A DNA stretch of 64,000 bases from Streptomyces mutomycini (GTDB lineage: Bacteria; Actinomycetota; Actinomycetes; Streptomycetales; Streptomycetaceae), in contig NZ_MAPV01000063.1 of the NCBI RefSeq assembly GCF_001700505.1, positions 1-64,000 on the forward strand. Reading direction: 5' to 3'. The notes beneath the pieces are model-generated. The model searched no databases. It saw nothing but the letters and a program-made list of their open reading frames with translations, and was not told the DNA's origin. The position numbers and the translations under genes were made by a program. Shown here piece by piece: positions 8,829 to 18,610 of the stretch. Each line of letters starts with the position of its first letter. Position 1 is the stretch's first letter.

Positions 8829-9758
8829 TCACATACCTTCCCGGGTGGACCGCATGGACCCGAAGCCGCTGAGGCGGACCATGAGCAGCGAGATACTGGT
8901 GGCCACGACGACGAGCGCGGTGGCGATGGCCGCCGCGTAGCCGAGGTCGTACGTCTGGAAGCCGGTCCTGTACATCAGGTAGGGCAGGATCGTCGTGTCC
9001 GTGCCCGGCCCGCCCTTGGTCATGATGAGCACGGTGTCGAAGTACGTCAGCGAGCCGACGATCATCAGGACGGACGAGGTCGTCATCGTGTGGCGCAGCT
9101 GCGGCAGGGTGATGTGGAAGAACTGCCGCACCATGCCCGCGCCGTCGATGGAGGCGGCCTGGTAGAGGACCTCCGGGATCTGCCGGGCGCCGCCCTGGTA
9201 GATCAGCGTGTGGAAGGGCATGAACTGCCAGCCGCCGACGAAGGCCACCACGAGCAGGGCGCCGGTGGACGATCCCATGACGTTGGGGTCGATGCCGAGC
9301 CATGGCCCGATCGTCTGGATCACGCCGAAGTTGGGGTCGAGCAGGGCGTGGAACAGCATCGCGATGGCGGTGGTGGAGAGCAGCAGCGGGATGAAGAAGA
9401 TCGCGGACAGGAACGCGCGGCTGCGCTGGCGGCCCGCGGCCCAGACACCGAGCAGCAGGGCCACCGGTGTCTGGAAGAGCCAGCTGACCGTGGTGAGAAG
9501 GAGGCTCAGCCAGGCGGCCTGGCCGAATTCGGAGTCCTTGAACAGCCGGGTCCAGTTGTCCAGGCCGGTCAGGGTCGGGGAGTTGAGCCCGTCCCACTCG
9601 CAGAAGGAGAGATAGACGGCGATCGCAAGCGGGACGATCGCGAAGACGGCGAAGAAGAGGATGCCGGGTACGGCCCAGGCGACCGGGGGGCGGCCGACGT
9701 TTCCGACGGCCGCCTTCCTGTCTCCGTGCCTCTTCGCGACCGGAGTGTGGTGGGACAT
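8829..9758 (-). CDS. carbohydrate ABC transporter permease (MalF type)
   Basis: Inner-membrane permease of the CUT1 sugar family. About six helices are visible, starting with WAVPGILFFAVFAIVPLAIAV, and the EAA loop reads EVLYQAASIDGAGMVRQFF. The gene starts 2 nt after the stop codon of the substrate-binding protein and is followed 4 nt later by the second permease, so translation is probably coupled. Confidence 0.92.
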   Translation of the reverse strand: MSHHTPVAKRHGDRKAAVGNVGRPPVAWAVPGILFFAVFAIVPLAIAVYLSFCEWDGLNSPTLTGLDNWTRLFKDSEFGQAAWLSLLLTTVSWLFQTPVALLLGVWAAGRQRSRAFLSAIFFIPLLLSTTAIAMLFHALLDPNFGVIQTIGPWLGIDPNVMGSSTGALLVVAFVGGWQFMPFHTLIYQGGARQIPEVLYQAASIDGAGMVRQFFHITLPQLRHTMTTSSVLMIVGSLTYFDTVLIMTKGGPGTDTTILPYLMYRTGFQTYDLGYAAAIATALVVVATSISLLMVRLSGFGSMRSTREGM

Positions 9759-9760
9759 CG

Positions 9761-11068
9761 TTACTTCGCGGCCTTCATTGCTTCGACGAACTGCTCAGGG
9801 GTCGTCTTGCCGGCGAACAGCTTGCTGATCTCCGTGAGCAGTGGCGTGGCGTACTGGGCTTCGAGTGCCTGGTCCCACGAGAGGGTGAAGCTCGGGGCCT
9901 TCTGCACCATTTCGTACTGGTCGGTGGCGAACTGCGGGTTGGGGGAACCGCTCAGCATCGAGGCCGCGTTGGACGTGGTGGGTACGTCACCGTTGTCGAC
10001 GAGGGCCTGTGCGTAGGTCTTCGACGCCATCGTCTTCAGGAACGCGACGGCGGTGTCCTTGTGCTTGGTCCGGGCGTTGACCGACCAGTAGTTGGTGGGG
10101 TTGCCCACCACGTTGGCGGGGTCTCCCACGCCGCCGGCCACCGTCGGGAAGGCGGTCCAGCCGAGGTCCTTCTTCGCGAATTCGGGAGCCTTGCCCAGCT
10201 GGGTGGAGTACTCCCACGAGCCCATGAGGTGCATGGCGGCCTTGCCCTTGTTGAGCAGGGTCGGGGCTCCGCCGTTGCCGTAGTCGACGGAGTTGAAGTT
10301 CTTGCCGAACGCGCCGTCGTCGATCAGCTGCTTGACGGTCTCGGCCGTCTTGAGCACCGCCGGGTCGCCCCAGCCCTGGGTGTCGCCGTCCTGGATCTTC
10401 TTGAAGACCTCTGGGCCGCCGATCCGGTCCAGCAGGTACTCCATCCACATCAGTTCGGGCCACTTGTCGGAGCCGCCGAGCGCGAAGGGGGTGATACCGG
10501 CGGCCTTGAAGGTCTTGATGGCCGCCTGGAGGTCTTCCCAGGTCTTGGGCGGCTCGATCTTGTGCTCGGTGAAGAGCGCCTTGTTGTAGAAGAGCATCAC
10601 GGGCTGCATGCCGCGCATGGGCACCCCGTAGACCTTCCCTTCGAGACCACCGGCCGTCATGATCGAGGGAAGGAAGCCGTCCTTGAGCGTGGCATCGTTC
10701 TTGATCGTCGACGTGAGGTCGACCAGGTCCTCGGAGTCGACGTACGGCTTGATGGATCCGCCGCCCCAGTTGAAGAAGACGTCAGGAGCGCTGGGCGAAC
10801 CCATGGCGCTGCGCAGCTTGTTCACGTAGTCGGTGCCGGGGACCGACACCAGCTTCACCTTGACCTTGGAGGTCTTGTTGAACGTGTCGACCGCGGCCTG
10901 CTGAACCTTGACCGCGTCGTCGCCGTAGACGTAGGCCGTGATGGTTCCGCTGTCGCTCCCGCTGCTCCCGGAGCCACAGCCGGCCAACAGTGCGGCCATG
11001 GCCATCGCCGCACCCGCCGCGGCCCATCTCGTCGTACGTGTGCCCTGAGTGAATATCCCCGACCGCAT
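9761..11068 (-). CDS. extracellular solute-binding lipoprotein for sugars
   Basis: Secreted lipoprotein that would capture an oligosaccharide for the two permeases downstream. The N-terminus has a basic start, a hydrophobic stretch and the lipobox LLAGC with Cys31, followed by a Gly/Ser linker. The mature part has family 1 binding-protein features such as the [19 protein letters not shown] start and the [13 protein letters not shown] region. It is first in the operon, with a good promoter and LacI-type operators in front. Confidence 0.92.
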   Translation of the reverse strand: MRSGIFTQGTRTTRWAAAGAAMAMAALLAGCGSGSSGSDSGTITAYVYGDDAVKVQQAAVDTFNKTSKVKVKLVSVPGTDYVNKLRSAMGSPSAPDVFFNWGGGSIKPYVDSEDLVDLTSTIKNDATLKDGFLPSIMTAGGLEGKVYGVPMRGMQPVMLFYNKALFTEHKIEPPKTWEDLQAAIKTFKAAGITPFALGGSDKWPELMWMEYLLDRIGGPEVFKKIQDGDTQGWGDPAVLKTAETVKQLIDDGAFGKNFNSVDYGNGGAPTLLNKGKAAMHLMGSWEYSTQLGKAPEFAKKDLGWTAFPTVAGGVGDPANVVGNPTNYWSVNARTKHKDTAVAFLKTMASKTYAQALVDNGDVPTTSNAASMLSGSPNPQFATDQYEMVQKAPSFTLSWDQALEAQYATPLLTEISKLFAGKTTPEQFVEAMKAAK

Positions 11069-11082
11069 GACCGCACCCTCTA

Positions 11083-11147
11083 TCGAATGTTTCGGCGTGC
11101 CTTTCGAATGTTGCCGGAACCGTACGGTCGTGTTTCGGGCCCGTCAA
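11083..11147 (-). promoter_or_regulatory. promoter and repeated operator of the sugar-uptake operon
   Basis: On the minus strand TTGACG (11142-11147) and TACGGT (11119-11124) are separated by 17 nt, a good vegetative promoter with a start near 11112. Just downstream are two TCGAATGTT repeats 21 bp apart, at 11083-11091 and 11104-11112. The first forms a CGAATGTTTCG inverted repeat (11084-11094); the second is degenerate (CGAATGTTGCC). A repressor bound here would block the start site and early elongation. Confidence 0.75.
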
Positions 11148-11220
11148 GAGGGTGGGAGCAAGGATTTACGGACCTTGCCCAGCCGCGTGTCCAGGGCGGC
11201 AGGCGAGCTACGATTCGTGC

Positions 11221-12291
11221 ATGAGCCCTGCAAAGGTCCAGCCCCAACAGGAGACGGCGTCCGTCGCCGAGTCGTCGGAGAGCACCGCCACGCTGGCAGA
11301 GATCGCCCGAGCGGCCGGAGTCTCGGCTCCGACAGTTTCGAAGGTGCTGAACGGCCGCGCCGACGTCGCCCCGGGTACGCGTACGAGGGTGGAGGAGCTT
11401 TTGCTGCGGCACGGCTACCGCCGCAGGCGTGGCGCCTCCCAGCAGTCCCGGCTCATCGACCTGGTCTTCCACGAGCTGGACAGCGCCTGGGCGATGGAGG
11501 TCGTCCGGGGCGTCGAGAACGTCGCCAGGGAGGAGGGCCTGAGCCTGGTGCTCTCGGAGAGCGCCGGCCGGCTCACCCCGGGCCAGACCTGGGTGGACGG
11601 CGTCCTGGCCCGTCGCCCGGCCGGAGTGATCCTCGTGCTCTCGGACCTCGACGCGGCGCAGCGCGCCCAGTTGACCAGCCGCTCCATCCCCTTCGTGGTC
11701 GTCGATCCGGCAGGCGACCCCGGGGACGACATCCCGTCGGTCGGGGCGGCCAACTGGCAGGGCGGCCTTGCCGCCACCCGCCATCTGACGGGTCTGGGCC
11801 ACCGGCGGATCGGTGTCATCGGCGGGCCGGCGCGCATGATGTGCAGCCGGGCCCGGCTGGACGGCTACCGCGCCGCGCTGGAGACCTCGGGTGTCCCGAT
11901 GGATCCCGCGCTCGTGAGGGAGGGCGAGTTCAACCACGAGGACGGCTACAGGGCGGCCCTGGAGCTGCTCCGGCTGCCGGAACCGCCCACGGCCGTCTTC
12001 GCGGGGAACGACCTGCAGGCACTCGGCGTCTACGAGGCGGCGCGCGAACTGGGGCTGCGGATTCCGGAGGACCTCAGCGTGATCGGCTTCGACGACCTCC
12101 CGATCACCCGCTGGATCGGACCGCCCCTCACCACGGTGCGTCAGCCGCTCATAGAGATGGCCGAGACCGCGGCTCGTCTGGTCCTCGACCTGGGCCGGGG
12201 CAGGCAGCCCGCGACCACCCGGGTCGACCTGGCCACGAGCCTGGTGGTCCGCAGCAGCACGGCCCCGCCGTCGACGGCGGACCGCCCGTGA
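11221..12291 (+). CDS. LacI-family transcriptional repressor
   Basis: Repressor that very likely controls the divergent sugar operon and responds to the imported sugar. The N-terminal helix-turn-helix (TLAEIARAAGVSAPTVSKVL, about residues 24-43) is complete with the hinge (VEELLLRHGYRRR), and a periplasmic-binding-type sensor domain follows. A TACGAT -10-like hexamer at 11209-11214 ends 6 nt before the ATG and no ribosome site is seen, so the mRNA is probably leaderless. The layout matches bxlR next to bxlEFGA. It overlaps the acetyltransferase gene by 4 nt. Confidence 0.92.
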   Translation: MSPAKVQPQQETASVAESSESTATLAEIARAAGVSAPTVSKVLNGRADVAPGTRTRVEELLLRHGYRRRRGASQQSRLIDLVFHELDSAWAMEVVRGVENVAREEGLSLVLSESAGRLTPGQTWVDGVLARRPAGVILVLSDLDAAQRAQLTSRSIPFVVVDPAGDPGDDIPSVGAANWQGGLAATRHLTGLGHRRIGVIGGPARMMCSRARLDGYRAALETSGVPMDPALVREGEFNHEDGYRAALELLRLPEPPTAVFAGNDLQALGVYEAARELGLRIPEDLSVIGFDDLPITRWIGPPLTTVRQPLIEMAETAARLVLDLGRGRQPATTRVDLATSLVVRSSTAPPSTADRP

Positions 12292-12827
12292 CTCCCGAGC
12301 TGCGCACGGCACGGCTCCTGCTGACCCCGTACACGCCGTCCGACGAGGAGGAGTTCGTCGCCCTGTTCCAGGACGCGCGGGTGTCCCGGTGGATGGGCGA
12401 CGGCCCCTCCACGGAGGCCGAGGACCGTGCCCTCTTCGGACGGGTCTTCAGCAGGGTCTACGCCCGGGAGCTCTTCGACGTGTGGGCGGTCCGCGAAGGA
12501 GGCACGACGGTGGGCCATGCCGAGATCAAGCCCACCCCGGAGTCCGGCGGGCACGAGATCATCTACGCCCTGGCCCCCGGCGCCTGGGGCCGTGGGCTCG
12601 GCACCGAACTGGCCGGTTCGCTCGTCGACTACGGATTCGGCGTGCTGGGCCTGCGCGATGTGTACGCCACGGTCGCCGCGGAGAACGAGGCATCGCTGGC
12701 CGTGCTGCGGCGCATCGGCTTCCGGCACGTCCGGGACGTCCCGGAGGCGGACGGGAGCACGACCCGGCTGCTGGTCCGCACCCGCGAGGAATCCCGGGAG
12801 CAGCCGCCCGGATGCCGGACGCCGTAG
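12288..12827 (+). CDS. GNAT-family N-acetyltransferase
   Basis: Cytosolic acetyltransferase of the RimJ/RimL-like GNAT type. The start LRTARLLLTPYTPSDEEEF, the acetyl-CoA loop APGAWGRGLGTEL near residues 96-108 and the motif B region (ENEASLAVLRRIGF) are typical. The acceptor is unknown. The GTG start overlaps the LacI stop codon (GTGA), so the two genes are translationally coupled. A hairpin terminator follows. Confidence 0.87.
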   Translation: MTPELRTARLLLTPYTPSDEEEFVALFQDARVSRWMGDGPSTEAEDRALFGRVFSRVYARELFDVWAVREGGTTVGHAEIKPTPESGGHEIIYALAPGAWGRGLGTELAGSLVDYGFGVLGLRDVYATVAAENEASLAVLRRIGFRHVRDVPEADGSTTRLLVRTREESREQPPGCRTP

Positions 12828-12888
12828 GGTCCTCCGGAGGCGTACCGACGCCGCCGCGACCGATGTGACCTGGGCCGACACCGCATTT

Positions 12889-12911
12889 CCCGGCCACTGT
12901 CAGTGGCCGGG
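12889..12911. terminator. hairpin terminator after the acetyltransferase
   Basis: CCCGGCCACT and AGTGGCCGGG form a perfect 10-bp stem with a 3-nt loop, 62 nt after the acetyltransferase stop codon and before the ribosome site of the next gene. Confidence 0.65.
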
Positions 12912-12959
12912 TGCAGACTTGCCCTCATCCGGCACAACGGCGTCTCGGGAGGTCCTCTC

Positions 12960-14045
12960 ATGACCGATGTACTGCTCACCGTAGGCACCCGCAAGGGGCT
13001 CTTCATCGGCCGCCGACACCATGGCTCATGGACGTTCGGCGATCCGCAGTTCAACGCGCAGGCGATCTACTCCATCGCGATCGACACCCGCGGCGACGAG
13101 CCCCGTCTGCTTGTCGGCGGCGACAGCGCGCACTGGGGCCCCTCGGTCTTCCACTCCGACGACCTGGGCGCGACCTGGGTCGAGCCGAAGCAGCCGGCGG
13201 TGAAGTTCCCGCAGTTCACGCAGGCGTCGCTGGAGCGGGTGTGGCAGCTGCATCCCGCCGGCCCCGAGGCGCCAGGCGTCGTGTACGCGGGGACCGAGCC
13301 CGCCGCGCTGTTCCGGTCGGACGACCGGGGAGAGTCCTTCGAGCTGGTCCGCCCGCTCTGGGAACATCCGACACGGTCCAAGTGGGTGCCGGGCGGCGGC
13401 GGCGAGGGCCTGCACACCATCCTGACCGACCGGAGGGACGCCGGAGCGGTGACCGTCGCCGTCTCCACCGCGGGAGTGTTCCGCACCATGGACGGCGGCG
13501 AGCGCTGGACGCCCTCCAACAAGGGTGTCTCCGCCGTGTTCCTGCCGGACCCGGACCCCGAGTTCGGCCAGTGCGTGCACAAGGTGACCCGGGACGCGGC
13601 GGACCCCGACCGGCTCTATCTCCAGAACCACTGGGGTGTGTTCCGCAGCGACGACTCCGGGGAGCACTGGAAGGACATCGGCGCGGGCCTGCCCTCGGAC
13701 TTCGGCTTCGCCGCCGCGGCGCACCCGCATCGCGCGGACACGTTCTACGTCTTCCCGATCAACGCCGACGCGGACCGTGTGCCGGCCGGCCACCGCTGCC
13801 GGGTGTTCCGCACCCGGGACGCGGGAGAGTCCTGGGAGCCGCTCACCCGGGGTCTCCCGGAAGGCGATCACTACGGCACGGTGCTCCGTGACGCGCTCTG
13901 CACGGACGACGCCGACCCCGCGGGCGTCTACTTCGGCAATCGCAACGGCGAGTTGTACGCGAGCGCGGACGACGGCGACAGCTGGCAGCAGCTGGTCTCG
14001 CATCTGCCGGACGTGCTGTGCGTGCGGGCGGCGGCGCTGGGCTGA
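12960..14045 (+). CDS. BNR/WD40-YVTN-like beta-propeller protein
   Basis: Soluble protein of about 361 aa built from repeated blades with Asp-box or BNR signatures such as SDDLGATW, SDDRGESF, TMDGGERW, SDDSGEHW, TRDAGESW and SADDGDSW. Proteins of this type are annotated as sialidase-like or sortilin-like, but no sialidase catalytic set is apparent and there is no signal peptide, so an enzymatic role should not be assumed. The ATG at 12960 is chosen for the GGGAGGTCC ribosome site just upstream. Confidence 0.88.
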   Translation: MTDVLLTVGTRKGLFIGRRHHGSWTFGDPQFNAQAIYSIAIDTRGDEPRLLVGGDSAHWGPSVFHSDDLGATWVEPKQPAVKFPQFTQASLERVWQLHPAGPEAPGVVYAGTEPAALFRSDDRGESFELVRPLWEHPTRSKWVPGGGGEGLHTILTDRRDAGAVTVAVSTAGVFRTMDGGERWTPSNKGVSAVFLPDPDPEFGQCVHKVTRDAADPDRLYLQNHWGVFRSDDSGEHWKDIGAGLPSDFGFAAAAHPHRADTFYVFPINADADRVPAGHRCRVFRTRDAGESWEPLTRGLPEGDHYGTVLRDALCTDDADPAGVYFGNRNGELYASADDGDSWQQLVSHLPDVLCVRAAALG

Positions 14046-14048
14046 GCG

Positions 14049-14075
14049 GGCGGGGCGTCGAATCCCTGCCCCGCC
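14049..14075. terminator. bidirectional hairpin terminator
   Basis: GGCGGGGC and GCCCCGCC form an 8-bp stem between the convergent BNR-repeat gene (ends 14045) and universal stress gene (ends 14080). Confidence 0.6.
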
Positions 14076-14079
14076 CCGG

Positions 14080-14496
14080 TCAGACCTCGGTCGGGACGCA
14101 CAGCACCGGTACGGTCGAGAGGTGGAGGAGCTTGTGCGGGGTGGAACCGAGCAGCGCCCCTCGAATCGGGCTCTCGCCCCAGGTGCCCACCACGATGACT
14201 CTCGCCCCGTGCCGCGAGGCGGCTTCGATCAGCGCCTGCGCCGGACTCATGTCGATGACCTCGACCGTGGTCGGCACATCGGCCGCCTCGGCTGCGGCGA
14301 CCGCGTGTTCCAGCCCCGCGCGCCCGGCCTGGCGGATCGCGTCGTGGTGGGCGCGGTACTCCTCGCCGGTGGGGCCGGGCGGCGCCGCGCCGTAGACCAG
14401 GACGAGCGGCTCACCGTACGCGGCGGCCACCTCGATCGCCGTCCGCAGGGCGCGTGCGGCACCGGGCGACTCGTCGTACCCGAGGACCACGGACAT
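14080..14496 (-). CDS. universal stress protein (UspA family)
   Basis: Small cytosolic protein of the ATP-binding UspA type. It begins with the family start VVLGYDESPGAARAL and ends with the ATP-binding segment GTWGESPIRG...LLGST. The gene begins 2 nt after the amino-acid transporter ends, so the two are co-transcribed. This pairing suggests it tunes the transporter or responds to the same nutrient stress. Confidence 0.92.
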   Translation of the reverse strand: MSVVLGYDESPGAARALRTAIEVAAAYGEPLVLVYGAAPPGPTGEEYRAHHDAIRQAGRAGLEHAVAAAEAADVPTTVEVIDMSPAQALIEAASRHGARVIVVGTWGESPIRGALLGSTPHKLLHLSTVPVLCVPTEV

Positions 14497-14497
14497 C

Positions 14498-15991
14498 TCA
14501 GGGCTCCTTGCCGTGTACGAGGTCCGGGTCGACCACGCCGCGGCGTTCGGCCCAGAAGGATGGCGACCGGAACCGCAGCACCACCATGATCACGATGCCG
14601 ATCAGGCTGATGCAGATGCCGATGACGAGCGGGGGGCCCAGCCCGAACCAGGAGGTTCCGCTGTACGAGTTCGCCGGGTCGGACATATCCATGACCGACC
14701 GGACGAGCAGCCAGGTCAGCAGGCCGGCTCCGACCAGCGGGCCGAGGCCGATGAGGAAGAAGTTGCGGACGCTCTCGGTCAGATGGCGGCGGTAGTAGAC
14801 CACGCACGCCACTCCGGTGAGCGCGTAGTAGAACGCGATGAGCAGGGACAGTGCGGTCAGCGAGTCGAAGAGGGCGTTCTCACTGATCCGGCTGACGACG
14901 AGGTACCAGGCGATGGCGATGGCGGCCACCCACCACGTGCTCAGGTCCGGGGTCCGGAACCGGGGGCTGATACGGGCGAAGTGAGCGGGCAGCGCATGGC
15001 GGCGGGCCATCGACAGCGCTGTTCGCGACGCCGGGATGATGGTGGTCTGGGTCGAGGCGAGCGCGGACGTCGCGACGGCGAGCAGGACGATCCAGTCCCA
15101 GCCCCCCATGACCTCGCTCGCGAGCAGGGCGAAGATGAACTCCTCCTCGGCGGCGTTGTCCGCCAGGTACGCCGTTCCGGCGAACGCGACGACCGCGAAG
15201 CCGACGGACAGGTAGGTCACCAGCAGGATGACGGTCGACCACACGCCGGCTTTCCCGGGCGCGCTCGCGGAGTCCTCGACCTCCTCGGTGAGGTTGACGG
15301 CCGATTCCCATCCCCAGTAGATGAACACGCCGAGAAGCAGACCGCCGGTGAGTGCCGCGCCGCCCGCACCGAAGGGGTTGAGCCACTCGAAGGAGGGTTT
15401 GACGGAGTCGAAGGACGTCGTGCCCGCGTAGACGCGGTAGAGCGCGACGATCACGAAGACGAGGAGGAAGGCCACCTGCGCCAGGATCAGGATGTTCTGC
15501 ACCTTGGCCGACAGCTCGGTCCCGATGACGCACAGTCCGGTCATCACGATGATCAGAATCACGGTGAGCAGCTGCCGCACGAAGGTGTTCTCGGCCCAGC
15601 TGTCGAGGCCGACGGCCAGCAGGCCGAAGCTGACGGCGACATCCGCCAGCGACCCGACCACGAGCACACCGGTCATGGCGATGGCCCAGCCGCCGAGCCA
15701 CCCGGTCCAGGGCCCCATGGCCCGGGTCACCCAGGAGAACGTGGTCCCGCAGTCCTGGTCGACCTTGTTCAGGTAGTAGAAGGCCGAGGCGATGAAGAGC
15801 ATCGGCACGAAGGAGGCGAAGAGCACCCCTGGTGCGTAGATGCCGACGAGCGCCACGACAGGGCCGATGACGGCCGCCACCGAGTAGGCCGGGGACGTGG
15901 CGTTCAGGCCGATGACCAGCGCGTCGACGAATCCGATGGCGTTCGGCTTCAAGGTTGCCGGCTGTGCTGGGCCGACGCGGTCCTCTGCCAT
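14498..15991 (-). CDS. APC-family amino acid permease
   Basis: Membrane transporter with about twelve hydrophobic helices, of the amino acid-polyamine-organocation superfamily. The first helix region (NATSPAYSVAAVIGPVVAL) and the EEVEDSASAPGKAGVWSTV loop after the helix IFIYWGWESAVNLTEE-like segment are typical of this family. The substrate is not clear. It is first in a two-gene unit with a universal stress protein and lies next to a saccharopine-dehydrogenase-like gene, which would fit amino-acid or polyamine handling. Confidence 0.9.
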   Translation of the reverse strand: MAEDRVGPAQPATLKPNAIGFVDALVIGLNATSPAYSVAAVIGPVVALVGIYAPGVLFASFVPMLFIASAFYYLNKVDQDCGTTFSWVTRAMGPWTGWLGGWAIAMTGVLVVGSLADVAVSFGLLAVGLDSWAENTFVRQLLTVILIIVMTGLCVIGTELSAKVQNILILAQVAFLLVFVIVALYRVYAGTTSFDSVKPSFEWLNPFGAGGAALTGGLLLGVFIYWGWESAVNLTEEVEDSASAPGKAGVWSTVILLVTYLSVGFAVVAFAGTAYLADNAAEEEFIFALLASEVMGGWDWIVLLAVATSALASTQTTIIPASRTALSMARRHALPAHFARISPRFRTPDLSTWWVAAIAIAWYLVVSRISENALFDSLTALSLLIAFYYALTGVACVVYYRRHLTESVRNFFLIGLGPLVGAGLLTWLLVRSVMDMSDPANSYSGTSWFGLGPPLVIGICISLIGIVIMVVLRFRSPSFWAERRGVVDPDLVHGKEP

Positions 15992-16100
15992 ACTCCCTCG
16001 CTCGGGTCACAGGCCTGAAGAGTAGGCGGAATGGGTCGTTCCACATGCTAGGGAGCTACTCACGGGCGTGCACGCCGGCGACAGGGCGTCCAGCCGGCGG

Positions 16101-17321
16101 TCACTGCTCGCGGATGCCCCAGGGTGCCCCGTATTCCGTCAGCAGGTCGAGGAAGGGCCGCGGCGGCATGGCCTCGGGGCCCAGCACACCGCTGCCGCCC
16201 CAGAGACCGCCCGCGATGAGTTCGAGCGCGGCGACAGGGTTGACCGCCGTCTGCCAGACCACGGCCTGGGAGCCGTACTCACGCATCGACCACTGGTTGT
16301 CGACCACGTGGTGGAGGTAGACCTCTCTCGGCTGCCCGTCCTTGCTGCCCTTCACCCAGGTTCCCGCGCACGTCTTCCCGTGCATCCGCTCACCGAGTCC
16401 GGCCGGGTCGGGCAGGCAAGCGGCCACCACGTCACGGGGCGAGACCAGGGCGGAGCCGGCACCGCTCTTCACCGGGACGGGCTCCGTACGGTCGAGACCG
16501 AGCTTGTGGAGCGTACGCAGCACCCCGATGAACTCGTCGCCCAGCCCGTACTTGAACGTGACGCGCCGGGCCTTCAGCCATCGCGGGACGAGCAGCACCT
16601 CCTCGTGCTCGACGTTGACGCACTCCACGGGCCCGATGCCCCCGGGGAAGTCGAAGACCTCCGGATCGCTGAAGGGGGCGGTGGTGAACCAGCCCCGCCC
16701 CTCCTCGTAGACGACCGGTGGGTTCAGGCATTCCTCGATGGTCGTCCAGATGCTGAAGGACGGGGCGAAGTCGTATCCCTCCACCGTCAGATCGGCGCCG
16801 TCCCGGATCCCGATCTCCTCGATCTCGTCGAAGAGTTCGTCGGAGGCGTACCGGGCGAACACATCCGAGAGCCCTGGCTCCACCCCCATGCCGACCAGTG
16901 CGAGGCGTCCGGCGGCCTCCCACTCGGGCGCCCGGTCGAACTGCGCGTCCCCGAGCTTGACGCCGCACTCCTCGTACGGGCGGGACGGATGCGGCCGGGA
17001 CAGGGACATGGCCATGTCGAGGTAGTGCGTGCCGCGGGCGAGAGCCGCCTCGAACAGCGGCATGACGAACCGGGGGTCGGTGGCGTTGAGCAGGACGTCG
17101 CAGCGGTGTTCGTCGAGCGCGGCACGCACGGCTACGGGGTCGGAGGCGTCCAGCCGGACCGCATCGAAACGCTCACCTCGGTCCCCGAGCGCGGCGACGG
17201 CGCGCTCAGCCCGTCCGCGGTCGTAGTCGGCGACCGTCATGTGCTCGAAGAAGGGGCGACGGGCCGCGATCCGGGTGATCGCCGTGCCAACCCCTCCCGC
17301 GCCCACCAGAAGGACACGCAT
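16101..17321 (-). CDS. saccharopine dehydrogenase-family oxidoreductase
   Basis: Cytosolic NAD(P)-dependent oxidoreductase related to saccharopine dehydrogenase and carboxynorspermidine synthase. The Rossmann motif GAGGVGTA lies at residues 7-14 and the block DVLLNATDPRFVMPLFEAAL is characteristic. The family forms or splits a secondary amine between two amino compounds. Whether this one acts in lysine, polyamine or another pathway cannot be told. The neighbouring APC transporter on the same strand may bring in a related amine. Confidence 0.87.
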   Translation of the reverse strand: MRVLLVGAGGVGTAITRIAARRPFFEHMTVADYDRGRAERAVAALGDRGERFDAVRLDASDPVAVRAALDEHRCDVLLNATDPRFVMPLFEAALARGTHYLDMAMSLSRPHPSRPYEECGVKLGDAQFDRAPEWEAAGRLALVGMGVEPGLSDVFARYASDELFDEIEEIGIRDGADLTVEGYDFAPSFSIWTTIEECLNPPVVYEEGRGWFTTAPFSDPEVFDFPGGIGPVECVNVEHEEVLLVPRWLKARRVTFKYGLGDEFIGVLRTLHKLGLDRTEPVPVKSGAGSALVSPRDVVAACLPDPAGLGERMHGKTCAGTWVKGSKDGQPREVYLHHVVDNQWSMREYGSQAVVWQTAVNPVAALELIAGGLWGGSGVLGPEAMPPRPFLDLLTEYGAPWGIREQ

Positions 17322-17724
17322 GGGACATCACTCCTCTGCGGCTTCTGCCGCGGCAACGGCTGCAGCCGGGCCGGCCGGTCCGGCGGAGTGGGGACGCTAA
17401 CAGCCGGTCCGCCCGGTGGCGGGCAGCCGTCCGGGCGGTGTCCCGCGTCCGGGCTATCCGCGCTGCGGGGCGCCACCCGGACGGACTCCAGGCGCCATGG
17501 CACACGCGCCGTCGGGCCACCGGGACGCGACCCCGGTACGACGAACCGCTCCGGACAAGGATCCGGCCCCACCGGCGGGGGGATGCCGGTGGGGCCGGGT
17601 GCTCACGGACGGGAGGGGGACCACCGCCGGAGCTCGTTCCATCAAGTCTCGTGCCCCGGAAGGGAGGAGGTATGCGAGGGGACGGTCACGGGGTGCGGGG
17701 CGCGTGGCGTTCCGCCCCGGCCGC
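17322..17724. other. gene-free stretch with one strong hairpin
   Basis: No convincing gene is seen between the saccharopine-dehydrogenase-like gene and ung, both on the minus strand. The stretch holds a perfect 14-bp stem (17563-17576 with 17585-17598, CCGGCCCCACCGGC and its complement), 127 nt beyond the ung stop codon, which is a likely ung terminator. Confidence 0.6.
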
Positions 17725-18411
17725 TCACGGCAGACGCCAGTCCACCGGTTGCTCCCCGGCGTGCACCAGGAATTCGTTGGTGCGGCTGAAAGGCCGTGAG
17801 CCGAAGAAGCCGCGGTCGGCCGACATGGGGGAAGGATGGGCCGATTCGACCGCCGGCAGGTCACCGAGGAGCGGCCGCACGTTGCGCGCGTCCCGCCCCC
17901 ACAGCACGGACACCATCGGCTTGCCCCGTGCGACCAGGGCGCGAATGGCCTGCTCCGTCACTTCTTCCCAGCCCTTGCCACGATGGGCGGCGGGCTTGCC
18001 GGGCGCCGTGGTCAGCGCCCGGTTGAGCAGCAGTACACCCTGCTGCGTCCAGGGTGTGAGGTCTCCGTTGGAGGGCCGGGGAAGACCGAGGTCGGAGTGC
18101 AGTTCCCTGAAGATGTTCTCCAGACTGCCCGGCAGACGCCGCACGTCGGGCGCCACCGCGAAACTGAGCCCGATCGCCATGCCCGGTGTCGGATACGGGT
18201 CCTGACCCACGATCAGGACACGTACGTCGTCGAAGGGCTGCTGGAAGGCGCGGAGAACGTTCTGCCCCGCGGGCAGATATGTGCGGCCCGCTCCGATCTC
18301 AGCACGGAGGAAGTCACCCATGGCCGCGATACGGCCCGACACGGGTTCCAACGCCTCGGCCCAGCCGGGCTCCACAAGTTCACTCAACGGTCGCGCTGCC
18401 ACAGACGTCAC
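17725..18411 (-). CDS. ung: uracil-DNA glycosylase
   Basis: Removes uracil from DNA in base-excision repair. The family-1 motifs are present: [16 protein letters not shown] holds the catalytic Asp, the loop LLNRALTT follows, and SAHPSPMSA holds the catalytic His. Length (about 228 aa) is normal. I chose the GTG at 18411; an upstream start at 18426 would add only five residues. The gene stands alone on the minus strand. Confidence 0.96.
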   Translation of the reverse strand: MTSVAARPLSELVEPGWAEALEPVSGRIAAMGDFLRAEIGAGRTYLPAGQNVLRAFQQPFDDVRVLIVGQDPYPTPGMAIGLSFAVAPDVRRLPGSLENIFRELHSDLGLPRPSNGDLTPWTQQGVLLLNRALTTAPGKPAAHRGKGWEEVTEQAIRALVARGKPMVSVLWGRDARNVRPLLGDLPAVESAHPSPMSADRGFFGSRPFSRTNEFLVHAGEQPVDWRLP

Positions 18412-18610
18412 TCTACCGGCCCACACGGTGCAGAGTGATCATGAGGCCCCCATCGGGCCGGGTTGAGCGATAGGGTGCCGCTCGTCTCCAGCCCCCCATC
18501 CCCTCGGAGTCCGCACATGAGCTCCCGCAGGCAGTCGTCCGCAGTGAGCGGTGCCCGTTGCTTCCGCTGACCCGCCAGGCCGGCGCCGGGCCGTCGGACG
18601 GGCGGCTGCC

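Noticed and set aside
12960-14045. Calling the BNR-repeat protein a sialidase
   Set aside because: Asp-box blades alone do not define the enzyme. No arginine triad or signal peptide was identified.
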